Shown here piece after piece: positions 16,901 through 24,829 of a stretch of DNA of 64,000 nt. The stretch covers positions 62,001 through 126,000 of the forward strand of contig JAEURN010000011.1 of NCBI GenBank assembly GCA_016789105.1, read 5' to 3'. The notes beneath the pieces are model-generated. The model did no database searches. It was not told where the DNA came from and saw only the letters and a program-made list of their open reading frames with translations. The position numbers and the translations under genes are program-made. This stretch comes from Armatimonadota bacterium. Its GTDB lineage: Bacteria > Armatimonadota > Fimbriimonadia > Fimbriimonadales > Fimbriimonadaceae. Positions within the stretch are counted from its first letter, which is position 1, and each line of letters opens with the position of its first letter.

Positions 16901-18127
16901 TCATTGGATAGCCAAGCCATCTAACCGATCTTGCAAGAATCGCCGCCGAATTGTTTGGCCGGTCAATTCCAATGCCCGGAGATAGGAACTCCTTGCCTCT
17001 TGGACGAGCCCCAATTTCCGGCAGAATTCGGCACGGGTCGAGTGGGCAAAGCTGTAGTTTTCAAGGTTTCCTTCGCCGAGGATGCCATCGACGATGGCCA
17101 GCCCGGCCGCCGCCCCTTTAACGTGTGAGACCGCGACCGCCCGGTTCAGCTCAATGATCTCGGACGGTTGCTGGAGGAGCAACTGGTCGTACAACTCGAC
17201 AATTTTGCGCCAGTCCTTGTTGCCCTGGATTGCCCAATGGACATGGTGGGCGAAGATCGCCGCTTGCAACGTGTAGGGCCCTGGCGCATCGACGGCACTG
17301 GCTTGCTGGACCAATCCCATCCCCTCTTGGATCATCACGCTATCCCAGTTGGCGGGATCCTGGTCATCGAATAGCACGACACCGCCCTGGCTTGAGCGTG
17401 TAGCGGAACGGGCTTCTTGGAGAAGCATCAGGCCCAGCAACCCCAAGACTTCTGGCACGGGAAACAGCCCGGCGATGAGCCTTGTCAGGCGGATGGCTTC
17501 GCGGCAAAGGACTTGGCGGAACAAGACTTCACCGGTGGATGCAAAGTAGCCCTCGTTGAACAAAAGGTACATGACCTTCAGCACGCTTGCCAACCGGAAA
17601 CCCAACTCTCCGGAACCTGGAATCTCATAAGGAATCCGGTCGTCGCGGATCTTTGCCTTGGCTCGGACAATTCTTTGGGCTATGGTGCTGTCCGGCACGA
17701 GGTAGCCATGGGCGATCTCCGAAGTTGTGAGGCCACAGACTTCGCGCAAAGTCAATGCGACGCGGCCTTCAAGGGGGAGCGCCGGATGGCAACAGGCAAA
17801 GATCAGCCGGAGCTGGTCATCTTCAACCGACAAATCCTCGATGACCTCATGGAAGCGATCAGACGCGTCGATAACATTGAGCAAGTGGTCGTTTGGGATG
17901 AACCGACGATCTTTGCGGAGCGAATCGATTGCTTTGAATCGGGCGGCGGAGATGAGCCAAGCCCGGGGGTTTTGGGGAACGCCTTCTTGTGGCCACTTTT
18001 CGAGGGCGGCCAAAATTGCAGATTGCAAAGATTCTTCCGCTAAATGAAAGTCTCCCAGGAGCCGGATGAGGGTCGCCAATGTGCGCGGCCGCTCTTGGCG
18101 CAGAATCTGTTCTATCCCCGCATCCAT
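16901..18127 (-). CDS. ECF42-type sigma factor with C-terminal DUF6596/TPR extension
   Basis: 408 residues from the preferred ATG 18127 (MDAGIEQILRQERPRTLATLIR). Region sigma-2 covers roughly the first 90 residues (LGDFHLAEESLQSAILAALEKWP). Sigma-4 follows (LTLREVCGLTTSEIAHGYLVPDSTIAQRIVRAKAKI). Then comes a long helical extension (VLKVMYLLFNEGYFASTG onward) that defines the ECF42 group. No anti-sigma gene is adjacent, as is usual there: the C-terminal domain is thought to control activity. ATG 18169 would add 14 unneeded residues. TAGACT lies 11 bases before the start. The classic partner, a YCII/DGPF gene, follows directly. Confidence 0.88.
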   Translation of the reverse strand: MDAGIEQILRQERPRTLATLIRLLGDFHLAEESLQSAILAALEKWPQEGVPQNPRAWLISAARFKAIDSLRKDRRFIPNDHLLNVIDASDRFHEVIEDLSVEDDQLRLIFACCHPALPLEGRVALTLREVCGLTTSEIAHGYLVPDSTIAQRIVRAKAKIRDDRIPYEIPGSGELGFRLASVLKVMYLLFNEGYFASTGEVLFRQVLCREAIRLTRLIAGLFPVPEVLGLLGLMLLQEARSATRSSQGGVVLFDDQDPANWDSVMIQEGMGLVQQASAVDAPGPYTLQAAIFAHHVHWAIQGNKDWRKIVELYDQLLLQQPSEIIELNRAVAVSHVKGAAAGLAIVDGILGEGNLENYSFAHSTRAEFCRKLGLVQEARSSYLRALELTGQTIRRRFLQDRLDGLAIQ

Positions 18128-18137
18128 TGCAAGCGGC

Positions 18138-18145
18138 AAGTCTAC
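18138..18145 (-). promoter_or_regulatory. GTAGACTT box upstream of the ECF42 gene
   Basis: The minus strand reads GTAGACTT (TAGACT at plus 18139-18144), 11 bases before ATG 18127, the same spacing as at the second DinB gene. TTTGCC lies 16 bases upstream as a weak -35. It could be a -10 box or the site of a shared regulator. Confidence 0.4.
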
Positions 18146-18227
18146 ATCTTTGCCGGCGACGGCAAACATGGGAGGGCGCTGGCTTAGGCCAGTGCCCTCC
18201 CATTTGGAAGAAACTCGGTTCGGAGAG

Positions 18228-18890
18228 TTACGGCTTGCCCATCGTGACGACCCCGGTATCAAGGTCAAGGGTTGCCGAAACCACCTTCAGCTCGCCCTTT
18301 TCTGCCAAGTCGCTAAGGATTTTGCTTTCGGCAAGGAGCCGCTTGGCTTGCATCTCAGCGTTGACCGCGATGGTTTTGTCGAGTCGGTTTTCCTTCTCTC
18401 CAGCAGTCGCGGCGACTGCGGGCAGGATGGGATTGATCGCTTCACCGATGGAGCCCGGCAATTCTCCTCCCTTGATGGCCGCGTCGACCGCTCCGCACCG
18501 CTCGTGGCCCATGACGACGATCAACCGCGACCCGAGCACGGCCACCGAATATTCGATCGAGCCAAGGATGTCCTTACCAAAAGTGTTCCCGGCAACGCGG
18601 GCCACGAACAGGTCGCCGAGGCCCTGGTCGAACACAAGCTCGGGTGAAACCCGGGAGTCGGCGCAGGTGAGGACGACAGCGAACGGGGCCTGGGATTTGG
18701 CGACGGCCGTCCGGCGCGCAGGATCGGTGTGCGGGTGTTGGGGGGTTCCGGCGACGAATCGGCGGTTGCCTTCGGTCAAGCGTTGCATCGCGTCAGTCGA
18801 ATTGACCTGCTGCGTCGCCAACGAGGCCACGGCACCTCCCACAAGGCAGAAGGCACAGACGCCGAGAAAGAGCATTTTCGAGTTTTTCAT
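18228..18890 (-). CDS. Exported beta-class carbonic anhydrase
   Basis: A 220-residue beta-carbonic anhydrase that interconverts CO2 and bicarbonate using zinc. The zinc ligands are visible: Cys and Asp in LTCADSRVSPE near residue 75, and His and Cys in MGHERCGAV near 131. An N-terminal hydrophobic signal (MLFLGVCAFCLVGGAVASLA) indicates export, which is less common than the cytosolic form. AAGGA lies 11 bases before the ATG. A 100-bp gap separates it from the ECF42 gene on the same strand. Its role may be periplasmic CO2 or pH handling (inference). Confidence 0.9.
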   Translation of the reverse strand: MKNSKMLFLGVCAFCLVGGAVASLATQQVNSTDAMQRLTEGNRRFVAGTPQHPHTDPARRTAVAKSQAPFAVVLTCADSRVSPELVFDQGLGDLFVARVAGNTFGKDILGSIEYSVAVLGSRLIVVMGHERCGAVDAAIKGGELPGSIGEAINPILPAVAATAGEKENRLDKTIAVNAEMQAKRLLAESKILSDLAEKGELKVVSATLDLDTGVVTMGKP

Positions 18891-19084
18891 GTCGGGTTTT
18901 CCTTAGAAATCCAACCGATGAATGCTCGATCGACCACGCACCGGCTGGGTGCGAAGGTCTTGCGCATTAAATCCGTACCGGCCAGGGTGACCTGGCGTAT
19001 TGACGACCACGGATCTGCAGGGCAGGCGCTACTCCCCCTCGACAGCGCCTTCTACGCCGGTGTCCATTCCTGAGTTGCAGGGTC

Positions 19085-19756
19085 CTAAAAGCTCAGGACC
19101 GTTGTGAAGAACAGGACGTGGTTTTTGCGGTCAGCATTGGCACCGCGCACATATTGGTTCATGTAGCCGAACTCGAACTTCGCCTGCTTTGAAACCTGAT
19201 AGCCCAGGCCGAGGAACAACCGGTTCTGGTCAAATCCCTGCAATGCACCCCAGTCCGTTGAATTGAGATTATAGAAGTACTCGTTCCCTGCGAAGACTGA
19301 CCACTTGGTGCCCTCAATCGGCCGGGAGGCGCGGGCCTGCAACCTCAAACGCCATCCCACATCGGACCCGCCATCGACCATACGCTGCTCCGCCCGCAGG
19401 CGCAAGTTCGGGGTCACGGGGCCCCGGGCAGGGGGGTTATAGGTAACCATTTGCCACAAACGATTTTCGTGGATGTCGCCAGCGGGGCGGTAGTTGGTGA
19501 TGCTGCCATAGCCATAACCCAAAGAGAGCCGAGGGCTGATCTTTTGGATGGCCGCGACCCGGAAGAGGAGCTGGTCGATTTCCGAGCTGTTATCGCGAAA
19601 GCGAGGCTGGAGTTCGCCGTACCACGACCAATCTTTGCTGATTTTGCCGGTGGCGTTCAGGTTCAGCCAGGTGCGGTTGTCTTCGATGACATCTTGGGCC
19701 ACGGCGGCGTTGGCCGCCGCCAAAACGGGGAGAACGAGCAGGCTTCGCTTCTTCAT
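19085..19756 (-). CDS. DUF2490 outer-membrane protein
   Basis: A 223-residue protein with signal peptide (MKKRSLLVLPVLAAANAAVAQ). DUF2490 features follow: DNRTWLNLNATGKIS, ELQPRFRDNSSEIDQLLFR, and alternating-strand segments ending FFTTVLSF. The aromatic C-terminal residue and short strands fit a small outer-membrane barrel. Function is unknown. It is the last gene before the AT-rich island; the 194-bp space to the carbonic anhydrase gene has no recognised element. Confidence 0.8.
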   Translation of the reverse strand: MKKRSLLVLPVLAAANAAVAQDVIEDNRTWLNLNATGKISKDWSWYGELQPRFRDNSSEIDQLLFRVAAIQKISPRLSLGYGYGSITNYRPAGDIHENRLWQMVTYNPPARGPVTPNLRLRAEQRMVDGGSDVGWRLRLQARASRPIEGTKWSVFAGNEYFYNLNSTDWGALQGFDQNRLFLGLGYQVSKQAKFEFGYMNQYVRGANADRKNHVLFFTTVLSF

Positions 19757-20095
19757 GGCGTTGCCTAACGGGGAATTTGATTGTGGGGTTCCCCCGTTCC
19801 TCCTTTAGACCTAACATTGGTGCGGCAAAACGATCGGAACCCGTCTGGGTGGCTCAGATTTCGAGCCTGATGAGTAAAAGATCCACCAGAGGAGTGGTTG
19901 GTACACCGAAGTACACGCGATTCGAACGATTCTGAACGTCTATCCCACTTCTTGAACTCTAAAAGACATTCAAATCGGAAGCATCAAATACGTGCTCGAC
20001 GGACAAAATACCGCAGACTCACAGCTGTCAGCACGTTAAGAAGTCGTCGGCCGACTTGCGTTCGTCAGCCTCCATAGCAGTAATATCCGGGAGTA
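19757..20095. other. Intergenic region at the left edge of the AT-rich island
   Basis: No gene found in these 339 bp. They contain a tRNA-3'-end-like stretch (19898-19929) and a TAATAT box (20081-20086) nine bases before the SIR2 gene. Base composition turns visibly more AT-rich around 19860-19990, which I take as the island boundary. Confidence 0.5.
19893..19929. repeat. Left tRNA-end-like repeat, possible attL
   Basis: Contains TTGGTACACCGAAG, then ACACGCGATTCGAACGA. It shares TGGTA-n-ACCGAA-n-T-n-n-ACGCGATT-n-GAA with the site at 24644-24670. It also resembles the plus-strand reading of the tRNA-Glu 3' end (TGGTACTCCGGA then GGATTCGAAC), apart from five extra bases. All three copies have the same orientation. 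Confidence 0.45.
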
Positions 20096-23000
20096 ATGCT
20101 CCAAGATTATCTAAGGGAAGAAAAGGCAGCGGATGTAGACAAATTTACCAACTTGATTGCCACAGAGCTTCGAGAGGGCCGCGGCATCGTGCCGCTCATC
20201 GGCTCGGGCTTCTCCGTCCACGCCGGACTTCCTCTCATTTCAGAGCTACTTGAGTATCTGCAAAAATGTATCGCATTGTCCCTTGGACTCCAGAAGGAAT
20301 CAGATGAAGAAGATTACCGTTGGTCACCCTCAACGGACGAATGGCCTTCGTTCATCGACCCCAAGAGAGCAGTAAAATCTGGAGAGTGGGCAAGCCAAGT
20401 AGAGGAACGAGTACATGTTTTTTCGCGCATCCTTGCTATTGACAAATATGATGCAAAAAGGTCACAGATAGATTCACGAGATGTGAAACTTACTGAGATT
20501 GTTGAGGAACATAAATGGTTAGACCAAGAGCGATATTGGGTTAAAGGCAATGATAATGAGGGGTATTTCTATGACAGACGGGCGATTTCAAACGACCATA
20601 AACTTTTCAGACAATGCCTTGGGGCAATGGTTGACTTCCGAACCGCACTCCAGCTCATTACGAAGTTATCAGTAAGTCCGGATCGTCAAGCCACAAGCAT
20701 CCTTTCCGCGCCAGGAAATCCAGACATTGCTGACTCGTTTTGGAGACATGTTCTAAAAGGAAAGAAACCTGGCCTGGGACACAAAGTCTTGGGAAGCCTT
20801 GCCGGAGCTCTTCGAACTGACTTAGTTTTAACAACGAACTACGACACTCTTCTGGAAGAAGGATACCGAGCAGCCAGGAATGATCTCGTACCATTTTCTG
20901 TCGTAGCAGGATCACAATTGCCAGACTGCCAAGCGATCAGCGGGGTTCGCGCAATAATCAAGTTGCATGGTGAACGAGACTCGCTCCTATGGGACGAAAA
21001 TCTCGATGTCACTCCTTGCGCTGACGATATAGAAACGTTTGTCACATATTTTCAGGATCAGTATCAGCTGTCTCCAAATCAAGTTAGCCAAAAATGCAGT
21101 CGTTCAATCCTCGTCATTGGCTACTCCGCGAATGATCCTCGCATCGTTGCTTTTCTTCGGGCCGCGCTCCTTTGCTACGATAACCTTAAAATATTTTGGA
21201 TGGCTTACAATCCCCCTGCCAGCGAGTGGGACAATCCATGGAACCACATTTTTCCGGATTCATTTGCCAACTCTCTAACAGAGAAAAAACGCGGGAAGCT
21301 TAAAGACCGGCTGCACGTAATCCATACACGAAACCCTCAGTATCTTCTTCTTGACTTGCACCAACGATTACGAGGTTCACTTCCGATTGCAGGATGCCCG
21401 TTTCCTTCCGCATCGCGCACCACTACTGCCCCATTCATTCCGGAAACGGACGAAAATTCTGGTTATCGCCTATGCGAGATAGATCAGAAGGAAGTTTGTT
21501 CAATAACCGAAAAATTCGAAGAAAGCGACAAAACCCTGCTCATACTAACCGCAGAAAAGGAGAAGCCGCTTTCCTCAGCCCTTTCCCAAGCCTTCCGTGA
21601 ATGTCAGGCCAAGCCTCACATTCTTCCAATTAGGATCGACATGAATGACGTATCATCTGCCGGTAACCTCATGGAGGTTCTCCTTGAGTCGTTCTCCCGC
21701 GCCCTTGGAGTAGAAGACTGGACTCCGGGATGGAGTATTCGTCAGCAAAACATTTCATTACGAGACGACTACTTCTCTTATAAAGAGACTGGCAATTCGG
21801 AGGCAAAGCTCAAGGGTTTATCGGAAGAATTTGCGAGATTTCTCACTTTCACGAACAAAAAGTGGGTGATCTTTCTCAACTGCCGGGAAACTCCGGGATC
21901 AAATGCTGGTCAGCTACAATGGGATCTGGATGAAACTGCTAATTTTAAGACATTTTCAGATGCGTTTTTAAATGCGATAACATTCTTGCTAAACTCGTCA
22001 CAGGAATGCGGATTGTCAAAGCCATTACAACTTGTCATTGCTAGTGACGGCACGACTGACAGTTATGCTTTTGACTCAAGCTCATTTGCATCACAGCTAA
22101 GAATTGACAATTCACCAACAAAATTTATCGGGTTTGAACGATCGCATTACGCGATTGATGAGCCATCTTTTTTTCCAAGCGTTTCGCTGCCTTATTCGAC
22201 TTTCTGTTCGGAAACCATCATTAATCAGTCGCTTAACTGGGCAGGGCTCCAAAGAGAACCTGACGGAGTCCAAGAAATTTACCCCGAACAAGCATCCGCG
22301 AAAGAAATTCGATTTCTCTATATTATCACGAGCATAAAGCGTCCCAGGTACAGAGCACTATTTCACTTCAATGATCTGTTCGGAGAAATTGATCCGGCCG
22401 AAATTATGGCTTATCTTATCGAACTCGAGAAAATCGGTTTGGTTAAGCGACTCACCGGTGGTCTCTATTGGATTCACACTGTCGTTCGGGACGAATTATG
22501 GGGATTACTTTCCACGTATATTTCTAAAAACACTTCCCTAAAAATTGACTGTGCTCGTATCCAATTAGTCGTTGCCTCTTGGTATGAGTATTTAGTTGAT
22601 ATTTGTCAGTCTCCGGATGCTGTTTTCGAATCGTGCCGCCACCATCTCGAAGCCGCAGCGATTCACGCTAACACGTATCAAGACGAAGTCATTAAAGAAT
22701 TCAAGAATGCTGAAACAGTACTCAAAGCAAATATGTGGATATTGCAAACACACGGATATTCCCGAGGAAGTTGTCGGCAGTTAGATTCGCTTGCCGAGCG
22801 AGCTGAGGAAATTGTTCGTCGTTCGGATCATGCAAAATCACAATTCATAGATTCCTTGCGGTCATTCTGGCTGTCTTGTGCCGACGCCCAAAGGCGGATT
22901 GCGAGGGAGGTAGGTGAAGACGGAAAAGCTTATGCTAGACACAGGCTGATCGGTAAGCTGTTATCCCTCTCCAAGGAGAAACTGGAATACCAGTTAAGCT

Positions 23001-24469
23001 TAGATCATGACGAGTTGATAAAGTTATTATCCAAAAAAGATCGGGATTCTTTTCCTAAGGACTCTAAACTCAGCCTTCTATGGGTAACGTATTGTATTGT
23101 AGTTAGCAGTTCTGTCGCGAATTTATCGAACGCTGTCAAAAAGTCGGCATTTGGCCGTCGGCCCTTTCTGGAGTTTGAAAGGTTAATAAATAACAAACGA
23201 ACTATGCCCCAAATGATCGAATTTCTTCGCTGGAGACGTTGGGGAGTGATGCTTTCAACTGCCTCGCGACGCTACATTCCGTTACCTACCCAAGCACAAC
23301 TCAGCGAAAACCTATCTGAAATATCATTTCCTTGGAATATTCTTTACCATGATGGAAAGAGCGACTTGTTGGAAGGGAAAGTCGACGTCAATACACCCGA
23401 GGCGAAGCTTGAACTTCTCAGAACTATGCTTCATGCGGCCGAGCAGCTGATCTTAATGGCTTCAGCTCGTCAAAAAGAAGCCGTTCAGTGCGCCTCAAGC
23501 TCGCATGAACTTGCCAACGAAGCCATTAAACTTATCCATCGAGCTAATAAACTTGCTGACCGGCTGCGTCACGAAACGAGATCAAGCCTAGCTAATGCAC
23601 TCCTTGAAGCCAATTGGTGTCAAGTTAGATTGCTCGGCTTACGAGCTCAAGCCTTAATAATTCTTCATCCCAGCATCTTGAGTGGCGTATTTGAGTCCCT
23701 AAACCTTGCGGAATCTCGCCTTCGACTAGTTGAGGCGCAACGCATTCCCGCTGAACTAGCTTTGCTTGACATTTTGCGGGCTCACGCAAGAATCACTCAA
23801 GGCGAAAAGGTTTTTGGTGACCAATTCTCCAATATTTGGGAATCTTCCAGCACTACCAGCACATTCTCAAGTCCTCAGCGGCAGGATGTTCTTTCATATG
23901 CGTTCGACGCCCTCCGTTTTCTGGATCGCGCTCGGCCGGATTTGATTGAACGACGCCGAAATGTCTGGTGGTCGTCTATTTACTTCGAGAAACGATTGCG
24001 CGCAATGAATCTTGTCCTGTGGGCGACTGTCGATGACGGCACTACTGCGGCGATTCCTTTCTTCGGTTTTGAATCGGTTCCTCAGGATGGTGAGACCGAG
24101 TTTGAGGCGGTCATCAAGAACGCAACACGTATGATACGGGTAGATTCCTACCGACTGGCTACGATTGTCAGTGCTTATAGCGGATGTCTCAAAGCTCTGT
24201 GTGTGCGGTTTGATCGAATGAGGGAAACTCCCGAAGGGAAAGACACTTCCTCGCTTTACCGCACTCGACTCTTGGGCATGATTGACCTGCTCGACGACTC
24301 AATCGACTACTTATTTGAAGTCAAGGACCATCGTAAACATTTTCAAAATAGCGATAACAGTTTAAACGAGTATGCAATGTTGCAGAAGTACATTGACGGT
24401 GTAATTAATCGTTGCAGTGTCGATTTAAAAAACCTCAGAGCAAGATTGCCAAAACCAAATCAAAAGTAA
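20096..24469 (+). CDS. SIR2-domain protein with STAND-like centre and helical C-terminus; candidate antiphage effector
   Basis: 1457 residues. A SIR2 NAD-binding domain fills about residues 28-420: GSGFS at 36-40, TTNYD at 246-250, KLHG at 289-292, GYSANDPRI at 342-350. Asn248 and His291 match the catalytic pair used by defence SIR2 NADases such as ThsA and DSR2. Residues 475-735 look like a P-loop NTPase by strand order (LLILTAEK at 481-488, WVIFLNCRE at 590-598). However, the GxxxxGK loop is absent. Residues 736-810 form a winged helix (IKRPRYRALFHFNDLF, GLVKRLTGGLYWIHTVVRDE) as in STAND proteins, and the remainder is helical, sensor-like. The DNA is more AT-rich than the flanks. NAD depletion on phage sensing is an inference. 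ATG 20096 lies nine bases after TAATAT. Confidence 0.8.
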   Translation: MLQDYLREEKAADVDKFTNLIATELREGRGIVPLIGSGFSVHAGLPLISELLEYLQKCIALSLGLQKESDEEDYRWSPSTDEWPSFIDPKRAVKSGEWASQVEERVHVFSRILAIDKYDAKRSQIDSRDVKLTEIVEEHKWLDQERYWVKGNDNEGYFYDRRAISNDHKLFRQCLGAMVDFRTALQLITKLSVSPDRQATSILSAPGNPDIADSFWRHVLKGKKPGLGHKVLGSLAGALRTDLVLTTNYDTLLEEGYRAARNDLVPFSVVAGSQLPDCQAISGVRAIIKLHGERDSLLWDENLDVTPCADDIETFVTYFQDQYQLSPNQVSQKCSRSILVIGYSANDPRIVAFLRAALLCYDNLKIFWMAYNPPASEWDNPWNHIFPDSFANSLTEKKRGKLKDRLHVIHTRNPQYLLLDLHQRLRGSLPIAGCPFPSASRTTTAPFIPETDENSGYRLCEIDQKEVCSITEKFEESDKTLLILTAEKEKPLSSALSQAFRECQAKPHILPIRIDMNDVSSAGNLMEVLLESFSRALGVEDWTPGWSIRQQNISLRDDYFSYKETGNSEAKLKGLSEEFARFLTFTNKKWVIFLNCRETPGSNAGQLQWDLDETANFKTFSDAFLNAITFLLNSSQECGLSKPLQLVIASDGTTDSYAFDSSSFASQLRIDNSPTKFIGFERSHYAIDEPSFFPSVSLPYSTFCSETIINQSLNWAGLQREPDGVQEIYPEQASAKEIRFLYIITSIKRPRYRALFHFNDLFGEIDPAEIMAYLIELEKIGLVKRLTGGLYWIHTVVRDELWGLLSTYISKNTSLKIDCARIQLVVASWYEYLVDICQSPDAVFESCRHHLEAAAIHANTYQDEVIKEFKNAETVLKANMWILQTHGYSRGSCRQLDSLAERAEEIVRRSDHAKSQFIDSLRSFWLSCADAQRRIAREVGEDGKAYARHRLIGKLLSLSKEKLEYQLSLDHDELIKLLSKKDRDSFPKDSKLSLLWVTYCIVVSSSVANLSNAVKKSAFGRRPFLEFERLINNKRTMPQMIEFLRWRRWGVMLSTASRRYIPLPTQAQLSENLSEISFPWNILYHDGKSDLLEGKVDVNTPEAKLELLRTMLHAAEQLILMASARQKEAVQCASSSHELANEAIKLIHRANKLADRLRHETRSSLANALLEANWCQVRLLGLRAQALIILHPSILSGVFESLNLAESRLRLVEAQRIPAELALLDILRAHARITQGEKVFGDQFSNIWESSSTTSTFSSPQRQDVLSYAFDALRFLDRARPDLIERRRNVWWSSIYFEKRLRAMNLVLWATVDDGTTAAIPFFGFESVPQDGETEFEAVIKNATRMIRVDSYRLATIVSAYSGCLKALCVRFDRMRETPEGKDTSSLYRTRLLGMIDLLDDSIDYLFEVKDHRKHFQNSDNSLNEYAMLQKYIDGVINRCSVDLKNLRARLPKPNQK

Positions 24470-24829
24470 TGTCGTGATGAACTGATGGCCCCTCGTACTA
24501 ACGAAATCCACGAGAAATAGAAGAGAGAAATATCTCCAATCGAATGAGGTTCTCGCAGACTTGATTGGGCGTGGTTCGAATCCCGTGTGATTGTTTCCAA
24601 ATCTGAACCTAAGCAAATTCCCGTTTTGAACCTAAATAGGTATGGTAAACCGAACTGGACGCGATTAGAATAGCTCTTTACAGGCGGAAATTTTGAGCGA
24701 CTTTTCATATTCACGCTATTCCAATTCTAAAAAATACATGATACGTTGGTACACAATTATCTAACTGCGCTCGAGATCACTCTTCTTACTGCGTGGATTC
24801 ATTGTCAAAACACTTACAACGCTTTTAGC
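24470..24829. other. Intergenic spacer between the two island genes
   Basis: These 360 bp between convergent 3' ends hold no gene. The centre carries the complete middle copy of the tRNA-like repeat (24572-24670). No clear U-tailed terminator hairpin is visible for either gene. Confidence 0.5.
24572..24670. repeat. Middle island repeat with tRNA T-arm and GAACCTAA boxes
   Basis: Runs TGGTTCGAATCCCGT (24572-24586), TGAACCTAAG (24604-24613), TTGAACCTAAATAGGT (24626-24641), TGGTAAACCGAAC and GCGATTAGAA. It aligns end to end with 28817-28910 at roughly 70-75 percent by eye, with identical first 15 bases. The GAACCTAA box occurs twice in each copy, and ACCTAAAYAGGT is a small palindrome. It resembles a composite attachment site. 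Confidence 0.6.

Noticed and set aside
19893-19940. Possible tRNA gene at the left island edge
   Set aside because: Only a 3'-end-like piece; no anticodon arm or D-arm can be folded.
24572-24600. Possible tRNA gene between the two island genes
   Set aside because: T-arm-like TGGTTCGAATCCCGT is present but no full cloverleaf around it.
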